Below are positions 42,967 to 53,922 of a stretch of DNA of 64,000 nt, piece after piece (position 1 is the first letter of the stretch; each line of letters opens with the position of its first letter). Source of the stretch: Symbiodinium sp. CCMP2592 (taxonomy: Eukaryota > Sar > Dinophyceae > Suessiales > Symbiodiniaceae); NCBI GenBank assembly GCA_905221615.1, contig CAJNDT010000591.1, forward strand, positions 1,075,825 to 1,139,824. Reading direction: 5' to 3'. The translations under genes and the position numbers were made by a program. The notes under the pieces are model-generated. The model was not told where the DNA came from. It did no database searches and saw only the letters and a list, made by a program, of their open reading frames with translations.

Positions 42967-43536
42967 TATCGCTCGTGAAATCGATGCTGACTGCGAGACC
43001 GTGACCCAAAACTCCGGGGGGTCAAAAACCTGGACGGGCAGCCATGTGCTTATGAGCGCCTAACATGAGGGTCCGGTGGCTCACACCCTCAGGCCATGAA
43101 GCTCTGGCTGAAAAAGCGCAGCTTGGCGCCACTGGTTGTGCTCCGCCCTTTGCGGTGCTGCGAGTGCCTTACTTGGGGAGGCAAAAGCCCATGCCGAACA
43201 GCGGGGGCCCGTGTGGGGGGGAAAAGCTCCACATCAGTGCCTGTGGCGGGAGGGCAAAATCCTGCTAGTGTCGTGAAGGGAAACGGGGACTCGTTGGCGA
43301 ACCACGCTGTTGCTCACCAAAGCGGGGGGTGTTGATTCCCTCCAAGCAGTAGCCCTCAAGACGCCTTGCCGGCGTGCGTCTTACCTTGCTTGTAGCTGCG
43401 CAGTCCTGCAGTTACGGCTGGGTAAGGGTGGGCACATGCAAAGTATTGTTGGCAGAATTGCCGAGACTTTAGGTTATCAGCCGTATAGCCTACGGCCTGG
43501 TCACAACTGGTTGGTTACAATACAATCAATCAGCGC
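42967..43536 (+). other. Retroelement leader (untranslated, with possible packaging hairpins)
   Basis: About 570 bp before the gag start, without a conserved long frame. Includes a hairpin TGAGGGT ... ACCCTCA at 43067-43092 and the repeated TAGGTTATCAGCCGTAT just before gag. Expected to hold dimerisation or packaging signals and the spliced-leader acceptor; these are inferences. Confidence 0.5.
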
Positions 43537-46119
43537 ATGAGCGAACCGGAACTTATTCCTGCAAGTATGGATACAGTTACAAGCACCGTGAACCCTTTTC
43601 AGCCCCCGGTCACGGGTGGCCGTACAGGGAGCGGCGCCCCCGGCTTAGTTTTCCCGGCACCAGCCTCAGTCCAACAATTCAACGTCTTCGCACCACAGTA
43701 TAGTGTCGAAGTACACGTTAACCAGATCAGACTGGAAGTCGGAGAACTAGAGGCTCAGGCAGAAGCTAGACACAGGCAACACATGCTGACCTATCAAGAA
43801 GCATCCGCAATTCACACAGCTGACTTGGAGCACAGAGCAGAACGAAACCACCTTGAAGTGGTAGCAGAACTGCAAGCAGCCTTGGCACAAAGCGAGTTCA
43901 AGGCGGCAAATCGCGAAAGGCTCCTGTTGTCGGAAATGACTTTAAGTCAGGCGCATTCCTATGACGAAGATCAAAGGTTGCGTCAAGAGCTAGCGGAACT
44001 TCAACAAAGCCGAATCACAGACGCATTGGATCAACATCTGGCGGAATCACCCTTTGCACAGAACCTCGAAGAACAGGCGAGACGGCACGTCCAGAATTCC
44101 CAGGAAGTCATGGTTGAACAGTTCCAAGCACACTTTGAGTTGTTTAGGAACAGGCAGAAAGAAGAGTATGAGGCGTCCCTTGCTGTATGCAGGGAACAGA
44201 ACGAAGAGCTTCAGGACAGGTTGGATTCTGCGGAAACTGCACTAGAGAAGGTCTTGGATCAGTACAATCCAGCTACTCCAAAGAGTCAGCCAGTGCCTGC
44301 TCCAAGCACCCCTGCAGGTCCCTCTGTTGTCCCCAAAGCTCCTCAAGCGCCCATGTTCTCAATGCCGAACGTAATCCCCCAAGGTGCCAGATGTCTGTTC
44401 GAGTCAATGAATCCAGGAGGTTTGAATGCTCAGTCCATTCCGTCTGCAACAGCATCTTCAATCCCCAAGGCAGGACCTTCCCAGGCAGCGCCAGGAACAG
44501 CGGCCCCTCCAGCGGCCGACTCCGGCACGCCAGGGACGGAGGCTTTCAACACAGGTCTCCTAGAGACCCAAATGGCAATTCTTCAAAGCCTAAGAACCTT
44601 AAGGGGTGAGAGCAAAGGCGATGCTGACAAACCCAAAGCGAAAGAAGCAGAGTCCATCAACCTTCCGGATTTCCCAAGTCCAGAGTCGTATCGTTCATGG
44701 AAAACGGCAGCTAGGGAAGCGGTCAGGGCAGCATCAGATTCTCCTGATGAGGCGTTTAAATGGGTGATGAAGGCCTACGACAAAGACGCATCGCAGGAAT
44801 CCCTTCGAGACCCTGAGAAATTCCTCACCCTTGACACGAAACTTCTTGCTGCACTCACCAAAGTCGCTAGGGGAGAACTCTCCCGAGAAATCCTCATTTT
44901 TAAGGAGACAGAAGCGGCGAAATTCAGGGCGGTACGAGGACGACAGGTGCTCTACCTCTTCGATCAGTACTTCAAGACGAACGAGGAGGTTGGCTCACTG
45001 TACTCCGTGGAGGACCTGCTGAAAGTAAGGTTAATCAATGACGACCTTTCAGTGTTCATTAGCAACTGGGAATCTGTCATGTCTGGACTTAGCCACACAC
45101 CGGACGAAACGACCCTAAGAGACATTTTCCTTCGTGAACTCAGGCAGTCCAAGAGGCTAAAGTACGATCTTGAGATTTACGACAGGGCATCAGAGGGCAC
45201 GGATCAGCACACGTACAGGTTTCTTGTGAAGTCACTTAAGGATCTTTTGACCCGAGAGCGCAAACGCAAGAACCGTGACCGCATCGCAAGATCTCACGGA
45301 GATAAGTACGGTGCCCCTGCCTCAAAGTCTCCTGGCCGAACTTCCAGCCCCTCTTCAAGAGGAGGCCGTGGCAGATCGCAGAGCCCAAGGCCAAGATCAC
45401 CCAGCAAAGGTAGATCCCAGTCTCCCAGCAAGCCTAGGACACCTAGCCCAAAGGGAGTATGCTACGATTTCCTCAAAGGAACTTGCAAGCGAGGCAATAA
45501 CTGCCCTTTCCTTCACAAGAAGAGATCATTGTCCCCCAAAGGCGACAAACAGAAGAAGAAAATCAACGTGACATGCAAGTTCTGGAAAGAAGGCAACTGC
45601 AACAAGGGTGACAAATGTCGGTTCCAGCATAAGGATGTAGAGAAGCCGTCAGCTCCCGCACCCAAGTCCGAAGCCGCCCCGGCAGCTCCAAAGCCAGGGT
45701 CACCTAGGGCCAACTCCCCTGCCCCGCGCAGAGGGAGAAGTCCCAGGGCCAAGTCAAGTGACAAGGCTCCAAAGACGGCCGCATGCGCCATCGCGTTCGA
45801 GAATACAGCGGATCTTGAGATCTCGCCAAAGCTCGCTATGGCAGCGTCACATGACGAGGACTACTGGGAGGTAGACTTCACCGGCAACAAAATCATCCGC
45901 CATCACAAGAAGTACCGAACGGATTGGTATGTTCCTGACAATTCATGTCCTGTGAACCCCAAGAAGCTTAGGAGCCAAGCCAAGCTCGAGCAGGTTTTGC
46001 CGGTCTCCCCTTTTGTTGGAAACAAGATCTACAATCTACAACTGGAGGAAGACCCCAACCAAAGGACCCGGCAGCACATGGGTAGGAAAGACGATCTTCT
46101 ACATGCAAGAACTCCCTAA
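43537..46119 (+). CDS. gag: Retrotransposon gag with coiled coil and two CCCH zinc fingers
   Basis: 860 codons from ATG. Residues about 60-265 are Glu/Gln/Leu-rich heptads, a long coiled coil. A Pro/Ala-rich linker follows. About 365-580 is a capsid-like region (INLPDFPSPESYRSWKTAAR; LLKVRLINDDLSVFISNWES) typical of copia gag. Then a Ser/Arg/Pro-rich stretch. Two CX7CX5CX3H fingers lie at 642-660 and 680-698 (CYDFLKGTCKRGNNCPFLH; CKFWKEGNCNKGDKCRFQH). These replace the CCHC knuckle of ordinary copia gag and would bind RNA. Near the C-terminus comes DYWEVDFTGNKIIRHHKKYR, a motif repeated in the pol frame. The frame ends at TAA 46117, overlapping the protease frame by at least 100 bp. Acts in particle assembly and RNA packaging. 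Confidence 0.92.
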   Translation: MSEPELIPASMDTVTSTVNPFQPPVTGGRTGSGAPGLVFPAPASVQQFNVFAPQYSVEVHVNQIRLEVGELEAQAEARHRQHMLTYQEASAIHTADLEHRAERNHLEVVAELQAALAQSEFKAANRERLLLSEMTLSQAHSYDEDQRLRQELAELQQSRITDALDQHLAESPFAQNLEEQARRHVQNSQEVMVEQFQAHFELFRNRQKEEYEASLAVCREQNEELQDRLDSAETALEKVLDQYNPATPKSQPVPAPSTPAGPSVVPKAPQAPMFSMPNVIPQGARCLFESMNPGGLNAQSIPSATASSIPKAGPSQAAPGTAAPPAADSGTPGTEAFNTGLLETQMAILQSLRTLRGESKGDADKPKAKEAESINLPDFPSPESYRSWKTAAREAVRAASDSPDEAFKWVMKAYDKDASQESLRDPEKFLTLDTKLLAALTKVARGELSREILIFKETEAAKFRAVRGRQVLYLFDQYFKTNEEVGSLYSVEDLLKVRLINDDLSVFISNWESVMSGLSHTPDETTLRDIFLRELRQSKRLKYDLEIYDRASEGTDQHTYRFLVKSLKDLLTRERKRKNRDRIARSHGDKYGAPASKSPGRTSSPSSRGGRGRSQSPRPRSPSKGRSQSPSKPRTPSPKGVCYDFLKGTCKRGNNCPFLHKKRSLSPKGDKQKKKINVTCKFWKEGNCNKGDKCRFQHKDVEKPSAPAPKSEAAPAAPKPGSPRANSPAPRRGRSPRAKSSDKAPKTAACAIAFENTADLEISPKLAMAASHDEDYWEVDFTGNKIIRHHKKYRTDWYVPDNSCPVNPKKLRSQAKLEQVLPVSPFVGNKIYNLQLEEDPNQRTRQHMGRKDDLLHARTP

Positions 46120-46861
46120 GGTGAGTTTCGACAGCACAGTAGAAATGATTGCCATCGAACCGGAAGGAAAGCAGAGAAAGCATGCCTACCTTCCCAGGGT
46201 TTATGACGAAGTCTATCCCACTGTCGAGAAATGTCCACGCTCGAACCCTAAGGATCTGAAGAGGGCTCTTGTGTGGGCAAAGCAGTTTGCCACCATGATC
46301 GAATGCATGGTACACGACACGCCTGCGGGATGCGGGTATGAATGCATGGAGGAAGGCTTCCTCTGCGAGGAGTGCGAGCGACTTGCACGTCCGTCATGTG
46401 CAGGTCTGGTCCCCGGCTTAGAATTCCTAGCGGATACCGGAAGTGAAGAGGACCTCATCAGCAAGTCGGACTGCAGAACTCACTTCCCCGACGTACCCAT
46501 AGAACCCGCCTCACGTCCTGTCTCTCTGATCACCGCCAATGGGCCGGTAAAAGGTAATGAAGCCGTTAAGCTTGAGGTCCCTGAAATCAACAAAATCCTC
46601 GAATGCTACGTGCTAGATTCAACGCCGCCGGTGTGCTCTGTTGGTAGGAGATGTATGGACGAGGGTTTTGATTTCCATTGGTACGCAGGGAAGACGCCTT
46701 ACTTCGTGACACCCGAAGGCCGGAAACTTTACTGCAAGCTGCGCGGGCGAGTCCCGGTAATTGGGGATGGTACAATCGCTGTTCCCGCCAAGGATGAGAA
46801 GTCGGCTCATTCGCCAGTCATCCAGGCAACGTCGGGTTTTCCCCGTTCAGCGGCCTACTAA
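46013..46861 (+). CDS. Retrotransposon aspartic protease segment (+1 frame)
   Basis: Open frame in +1 relative to gag, without a natural start, so probably made as a gag-pro fusion by frameshifting or present as a frame-shifted copy. The retropepsin site reads LEFLADTGSEEDLIS, with the catalytic Asp at about residue 141 of this frame (codon at 46433), followed by LITANGPVKGNEAVKLEVPE and a Cys-containing C-terminal region. The upstream part (about residues 1-130) contains Cys pairs (CGYECMEEGFLCEECERL) that could bind zinc. Cuts the polyprotein. Overlaps the pol frame at 46799-46861. Confidence 0.88.
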   Translation: MLETRSTIYNWRKTPTKGPGSTWVGKTIFYMQELPKVSFDSTVEMIAIEPEGKQRKHAYLPRVYDEVYPTVEKCPRSNPKDLKRALVWAKQFATMIECMVHDTPAGCGYECMEEGFLCEECERLARPSCAGLVPGLEFLADTGSEEDLISKSDCRTHFPDVPIEPASRPVSLITANGPVKGNEAVKLEVPEINKILECYVLDSTPPVCSVGRRCMDEGFDFHWYAGKTPYFVTPEGRKLYCKLRGRVPVIGDGTIAVPAKDEKSAHSPVIQATSGFPRSAAY

Positions 46862-49800
46862 GGCACGCCAATGCAGCAGAATCCGAGCCGGAAGGCGAAT
46901 CCTCGGGCAATGGCCTCGACCCCAGGATCGAAAAAGCACTGAAAGAGGCTGCTCCGTTAGGCATAAAGGCGGAGTACTTGAACAAACCAGGTTGGGTTTC
47001 GCATCCTTCCTTTCCACAGATGATCGTGGGGCACTTTCCCAAAACCTTTAGAACGCCTGCTACAAGGTTTCCAAAGCATGTCATCCGGAGTACTTGGACT
47101 TATGTCAAGAAATGGCAGGAGATCGAAAAGGACGTGGATGTAAGGACGTTGGACAATCGGGTAGCCAAGCTCCCTTCTGATGCCTGCATTCTCAGTGTAA
47201 CGATCTTTAAAAGACCTGTTGATGACCCCGAGCCGGAGCCTGACAGCGAAAGAGAAGCTGAAGCTGACCCAAAGGACGAAAAACGTTCAGCCCAGCTCAA
47301 GCTGCAGGCCAACAGCCCGGAGCACAAATTCACCCACCGTCCTAAGAACCCTTTCTGCAAGGTATGCCAAAAGGCCAAAATGCTAGCGCCGCATGCCAGA
47401 AAGCGAGGGGGGAGCTCCACTATCTTTTCGAAGAAGTTCGGAGACCACGTGACAATTGATCACATTGTGACCAAGGACTTGCGTGATTTTGGGATCGAAG
47501 GTGAGAAAGTTGCTCTTGTGGTTAAGGACGTGTTCACTAACTTTCGTTATGTGTACCCTGCAGGTACGAAGGAGTCGGAAGAGGTTTATGATTGCCTGTT
47601 GCACTACTTCACCGTAGATGATGAACCAGGGATCATTTACTCCGACAACGCCCCCGAACTCAAGAATGCTACTGGAAAATACAAAGTTCGTCACAACACC
47701 TCACGACCTTACGTCGATGAGAGCAAGTCTGTTGTTGAGAGAGAGATCCGAACTGTGCTCGAGGGCACACGGGCGAACTTGCTGCAGGCAGGACTTCCAA
47801 CGAAGCTCTGGCCCTTAGCTGCTCAACATCACACTATGGCTCTAAACTTGTCCAAAAGGATGGACACCGCGAAGATCCCATGGGACGAAAGGTTCGGTGA
47901 AGGGTTTAGCGGTAAGCTCATTCCTTTTGGTGCCAAGGTTCTCTATTGGAACAATCCCAAAGAGAACATTACAAATGCATCTAAGTTCGACCCAAAGGCC
48001 GAAGACGGTATCTTCTTAGGGTACCACATTCAACCTGGCTTCATTTGGAGACAGGAATACCTCGTAGCTCCCTTAAAGGGTAGCCAAGATGCAATTGACA
48101 ATGACGACCTGAGAATCATTCGGGTCAAGCGCATGGAACTTCCGATAGGGGATATGGTTTTTCCTCTCGCGGTTTCCGAGGATCAGGGGGGTGATCCACC
48201 CAAGCTTCAGGATCAAGACTGTGTTTTCGCAGCTAAGGAGACCACACTTCCTCCTTCAGGTGGTATCGACGACATCTTTGGTCCTAAAGAACTTGACCCT
48301 TGGAACCCAGAGGGCAGAGACGTGGAGGGAGAGCTTGATAAGCTTAGGCAGAGAGCTTCCGAACCCATTTCTGTTCTCGATGAGGACAAACTCCCTGAGG
48401 CTGACGGTAAGTCAGGTAGTGGTTCCAGCCCCCCGGAAGGGGATGGCCGTGGATCATCAACTTACAAACCATCAGATAGCTCCAAACCGAAACCGCCTCC
48501 AGAGAGACATGATCCCTACACCATGCCCGACGGCAAACCTGTGCCTGAAGGATACAATTGGGATGGGATCAGACTGGTTCGAAACAAGAAGGGCTCGAAG
48601 CGACCCCCAGACACCTCTAGCGAGGAATGGCACATGATGTCCCGTAATCAGCGCGAGGCTGACATCGAAAGGTATCAGTCCAAATGCCGTCGCGAGGAAG
48701 CCGCCCGAGCAGAGGTCGAAAGGGATGCTTCTCCAGCTATGCCCGTAATGACATGTGAAAACGAGCCTCATCGTGTCAAGATGGCAACCCTCTACTGGGA
48801 AAAGTTAGGGGAACTGTCCGCTCTTGAGTATGCGTTGGTAGCCAGGGTCGTCAACCAAGCCGAGATTGATCGCACCCCAGCAGCCAAGGCAGCTATGGAC
48901 AAAGAGTGGCAGAAGCTAGTCGATAAGTCTTGTTGGTTGCATTCGAAGGTTCGTGAGTTTCGTGATGTTTCCGCTGAAGCAATCAGGAAAGGCATCAAAA
49001 CACACTTCGGAAGAATCTTCGAAATCTGCAGCATCAAGGGCGACGAACTTCCAGAAGGACACCCTGACAGGAAGTGGAAGGGACGTAGCGTGTTCCAGGG
49101 GAATCGGGTTTCAGATGAACATAACGATCATGCGATCTTCTCTGAACTCGGATCCAGCCCCGCTTCAATGGAGGCCGCTAAAGTCATCGACGTCTTCGGT
49201 AGCCAGCCAGGGTACTCGAAGCAACAAGCTGACGCGAAGCAGGCTTACACGCAAGCATTATTTAAAGGGGTAGAAACTTGGGTCAGACTCCCGCGCAACC
49301 GGTGGCCTAAGGAATGGCGAGGGTTTTCCGACCCAGTCGTGCCCTTAATGTTAGCCCTCTACGGACACCCGGATTCCGGCGGAATCTGGGAGAAACACTG
49401 TGAAGACCAGTTGAAGACCGTAGGGTGGACCCCGGTATTGCCCGAGATCTGGCAGTCCATTTTCTATCACGCTGAACTTGATCTTCTTTTGGTCATCTAC
49501 GTCGATGATTTCAAGATGGCTGGGCCAACTAAGAATCTCGCTAAGGGATGGGCGACAGTTGAAAGTGTCATAGACATGGATCCTCCTGAGCCTTTTGGTA
49601 GGTACTTTGGTCGTAATCATTTTGAGAAAACCCAGGTACAACTTCCCAGGTCAGCACATCCGTTTGCATACGTGTTCGACAAAAGGACGGCTGCTCCAGC
49701 CCGGGGTGACCCGAGGCCACAAGTTCGAGAAGACTTCTGGGAAGTCGATACCGAGCTCGGTGCAGTTGTTCGTCATCACGTGTATCCTAGGAAGAGGTTG

Positions 49801-52800
49801 TATGTTCCCACCAACAGGGACATTGAGGTTTTCCCAAACTTGTCAACAACCAGGGTAACCGCTTTCGATGAAGGTCCGATTGAGGAACACGATGTCAATC
49901 TTGACCCCAACCTTAAGCGCGAGGAGTGGTGGACCGGCCGATCCTTGTTCCCGTTACCAGGTCACGATGCCGAAAAGATCAGACACGCTCTAGCTGCCTC
50001 CAAAGGCAAGCCGTCTAGATCTAAGGCCGAGGCCAAAAGGGAAGCCAAGGAACAGAAGTTCAAGGGAACAGACACGATTTGCAAAGACGCTATTCCTTCT
50101 ATGGATAAGCCCGTGAACGTTATGACATATGACATGAAAGACTTCCTGATTTCTTGCGTGGACAGGTACTGTGATCTTGCTAAGGTCTCGAAGCAGTCCC
50201 TTACCAATGTTCCAACTCCGTTTTCAGAGAACAGAATTGCTAAGCCTACTGAGGGGGAGGAACCATCTGGTCGCCTCCAGCCAATTGCTAGCAAGGTTCT
50301 CATGAAAATCCTGTTTGCCGCGAGGATGGCACGATGGGATCTCCTGCGGGCTACTCAAAGCCTCGCCAGTAGGGTGACGAAGTGGAGCAGGGACTGCGAC
50401 GCAGCACTTCACAGGCTTGTCTGCTACATCAACTCTTCACTTGATGTTCGGATGCAGGGATTTATCGGGGATCGCATCAGTGAGTGTAAACTTTGGCTGT
50501 TCTGCGATGCAGATTGGTCTGGGGAACATGACCGCAAATCAACCTCAGGCTGTGCACTGTATCTCGTGGGGCCAAACACCTATTACCCATTGAATGCCTT
50601 TTCCAAGAAACAGACCAGTATCACGATGTCAAGCACCGAAAGCGAGGTCATCAGTGCTAACCATGGTGTTCGCGCTCAGGGATTGCCCAGCCTCAGCCTT
50701 TGGATTTTCCTATGGCAACAGGTTGAGATCAATTCAGCCAACCATCAGGTTAGGCCAAAGAGACCTCCACCCATCAAGATCGATGGTGTTCTAGCAAGAG
50801 TTGACCCCGAACTTGACGAGATCAGGTACGGGGGAATCCCAGGTGGACGATCGGTAGCCAATCTTCAGGGTTTGAATGTGGGCTTGAGCGATAAGTTTCG
50901 TGTTCAGTTCCTTGAGGACAACCAAGCGACGATCACGATCGTTCACAAAGGTGACAGTGAAAAGATGCGACACACTGATCGCACTCAGAACATCAGTTTT
51001 GGATGGTTGAAGCAGCAGTTCGAGATGGAACATTTCGATATGGTCAATGTTGATACGCTCGAACAGGTTGCCAATATCTTTACAAAACCTTTCGCCGAGA
51101 AGACCAAGTGGCTTCACGCTCTCAGGTTGATCAATCACAATCTGTGCCCTACTGTTGCCAACAAAGGTGGCAAGGACTCAGACAGTCATTTGGTTGCGAA
51201 ACCTCAGATTGCAGCCGCCAGCCATGGCCGGCCAGAGCTCGAAGCCACTGCTGAAGGTCTACTTCAGGCTAAGGATTTTAGTTTTGAGGGTTTGCAATCA
51301 GTTGCATCACAATTTCCAGTGAAGGTGAGCAAGAGACGCAGGTCTCGTCTTACCACGAACGACAATTCATACTATCACAATTGGGGTTTCTTTTCGTTCA
51401 GTGCCATGCAAGGGATTACCAACATTACTAAACGGTACCCTTTAGCGTGTAGATACATGAACGAGTGGATCAGCAAACATGCACGTCGCGACTTCACATG
51501 GACTTCGATCGCGGTGAATCGTGACGCTAAATCCTTGTTGCATGCGGATTCACGGAACCTTAAGGGAAGTGAAAACTTCGCGATTAGTTTCGGGGATTTT
51601 TCTGGAGGTTTGTTGTGGGTTGAAGGGATGCCGGGACAGGGTCCGGCCACCCAGACTAAGGACAATGGAAGCGTTGTTACTGGTGGAACTCACAACACGA
51701 AGCACTCTCCGTTGTACTTTGCCCCTGACCTACACCACTGCGTGATGCCCTGGAAGGGCACCCGCTTTGGATTGATCGCTTTCACTTCTTCCCAGGTAGG
51801 TAGTATTAACAACGAAGTAAGAGAACAATTGGAGATATTGAAGTTCAGGCTGCCCCAACCAGCTGCGGTCGCTGCTCCAGCCCGGCTTTTGCCGAGGCCA
51901 ATTGCATGCACCGATCAGGGGGGACTGAGTCTTCAACGGTGGTGGATTGCGGTTCGCCATGAAACTCCATCACAATGGTTACCTTTGACCCGCCTCATCA
52001 CTTCTGTTCGCGATGAGGGGGGAGCATTCATTATCACTTCACTTTCGTTTGTCACGGTGGTCATGACATCGCTCTCAAAGGGTGACTTGAGGAGGTTACA
52101 AAGGAGCATTGTTGAGATTGTTGAAATGGCTCACTTGTTTTCCAGTAACTTCTGTGTTCTCTTGTGTGGGCCCGTCGACGAATTCATGTTCGACGGAATT
52201 AATGCCGAAATTGCACGACTTGAAAACGCATATCTGGTGTGCGCAGGGCTCCAGGCATTGCCACTTGCGAACCGTGCTAAGGAAAGCTTCCGCTCAGGAA
52301 ATAAGCATCCGATCGCTAAGGCATCTTACAAGCACGAAGCCGCAGATCATGATGATTTAGAGGATATCACATCTTCACATCTTGCTAATCTTGCGAACTT
52401 TAGGAAGGTGCTTGCCTGCCCCTGTGCAGCGGCTCATCAGAGCACGCCAGAGATGATCAGTGATCCCCGAGTGCGAGCAGAAGGCGAGAACAAGCCGTCG
52501 GCGCCAGCGACGATTGCTGCATCGGGTGACTCAATCAAGCGGGAGTGGGCTCACTACCATATGTGGGCCGGTGTCTTCGGACACGAGCTCGGACTCAACC
52601 CAGACCGTGACTGGGAAGAGAGCGTGAAACAGCTCTACACAGGCGCAATCGCGCAAACCGCTTTGTCTACGTGTCTGGGAGATGTTGATCATGGCTATAA
52701 GGCCCTCCCTAAGGTGGCACGGATCAACGACGAGGGGTTGTCGCGTTTCCAGCCCGGCGATAGCCGAGGCCGCGAAAAAGCCTGCATCATTGTTTCCGAC

Positions 52801-53922
52801 TCTACCCTCATTTTCAAGGCTGGGGCGAGAACATTCGTTGAGATGGCGGACGACTTTAAAGCTCTGACGGGGCCTGGTCATATCCTTCAGCAATACACGA
52901 ATGTCCGACAAAAGGCGATTTGGGGAGGCAACCTCCACTCGATCGTTGAGGCAGTTCACACGCTCTTGCCGCAGATCATCAACGAATCGTTAAACCCCTT
53001 GCATCTCGAGGTCGATATCGTTGTGATTTGGATGGGCAACGAACTGTGCGGTCGTAGAGGAGTCTTCGTCGACCCAGGGACGCCACACTGGCAGATTGGT
53101 CCTGAAGGCGTTGCCGCAGAAGGGATCTGGGCGGACATTGCCGCACGTGTGTGCTGTGAGATTGGCCGTCTAGCCGCCCTTCAGGGCAGGCCAACGGTGG
53201 GCTCAGTGCAAATCCTCTCGGATGCCGACCCACTGGACTACGGGCTGCCAGCAGAGTACCGCACAGCTATCCGAAAATTCCTCGGATACGCAAGGAGTAG
53301 GGGGTTGTACACCGCCTCTCTCAAAGAAAGCGTATGCCAGATCCCGAAGCACGACCACTACCACTTCCGCGAAGACTCAACACATCGCGCAGCCTTGGCC
53401 TCTGCGATCGGACAGCGGATTAAAGTGTGTCAAGCTGACCACTTATTCGCGAAGATGCCCGCAGAGACGCTGGACGAGCTGGCCCGCCGTTTTCCTTTTG
53501 ATCCAGAAGGAACGCGGGTGTATTCCATGCAGTATGTCTTCGACAAGGCACTGTATCGTTCCCAGCTCTCCCGCCGCCTTTTAAGGCAGGCCGAGATTCG
53601 CGAAGCTGCGAACGAATGCCCTGATCCATGGGAATCCCCTTATGTTCCTCTACCTGATCTTCCAGTCACTGGAATGCGTGAGGTCCCTCAGGATGTCCTG
53701 AATTGGGAATGGGCCACAGCTCGCGAACAGGCGCAAAAGCGCAAGAGCAGGCGGAAGCACGTGCCCGTGCTGAGCGGACGGATCCAGCCCCACTTAGTGG
53801 TGGCCCATCTGGCAGTGCATCATCTCGCGACGTACCGGAGGTGTCCTTTGACGATGTCATCGAGGCCATCCCTTACCGCACAGAGTCTCACCGTACTCTG
53901 TCAGCGGCAAAAGAGGGCATGA
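46799..53922 (+). CDS. pol: Retrotransposon polyprotein: integrase, reverse transcriptase, RNase H, TET/JBP-like dioxygenase, SGNH-like domain
   Basis: Open from the codon after a TGA at 46796; there is no ATG near the start, so it is a -1 continuation of the protease frame. Positions below count from 46978 as residue 1. HHCC zinc site with first His at 116 (HKFTHRPKNPFCKVCQKAK). Integrase triad D161, D223 (YSDNAPEL), E254. RT with ADAKQAYTQALF and YVDD at 841-844. RNase H starts at D1177 (CDADWSGEHDRKSTSG; TMSSTESEVISANHG). From about 1460 to 1620 a double-stranded beta-helix dioxygenase: HADSRN (H1522, D1524), ISFGDFSGGLLWVE, APDLHHC (H1586 or H1587) and Arg1596, as in the TET/JBP family. 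From about 1840 to 2160 an SGNH-hydrolase-like domain: SDS at 1940-1942, WMGNE at 2018-2022, DHYH at 2126-2129. The last about 60 residues look out of frame. Copies and integrates the element; the two extra domains may modify DNA and hydrolyse esters. Confidence 0.92.
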
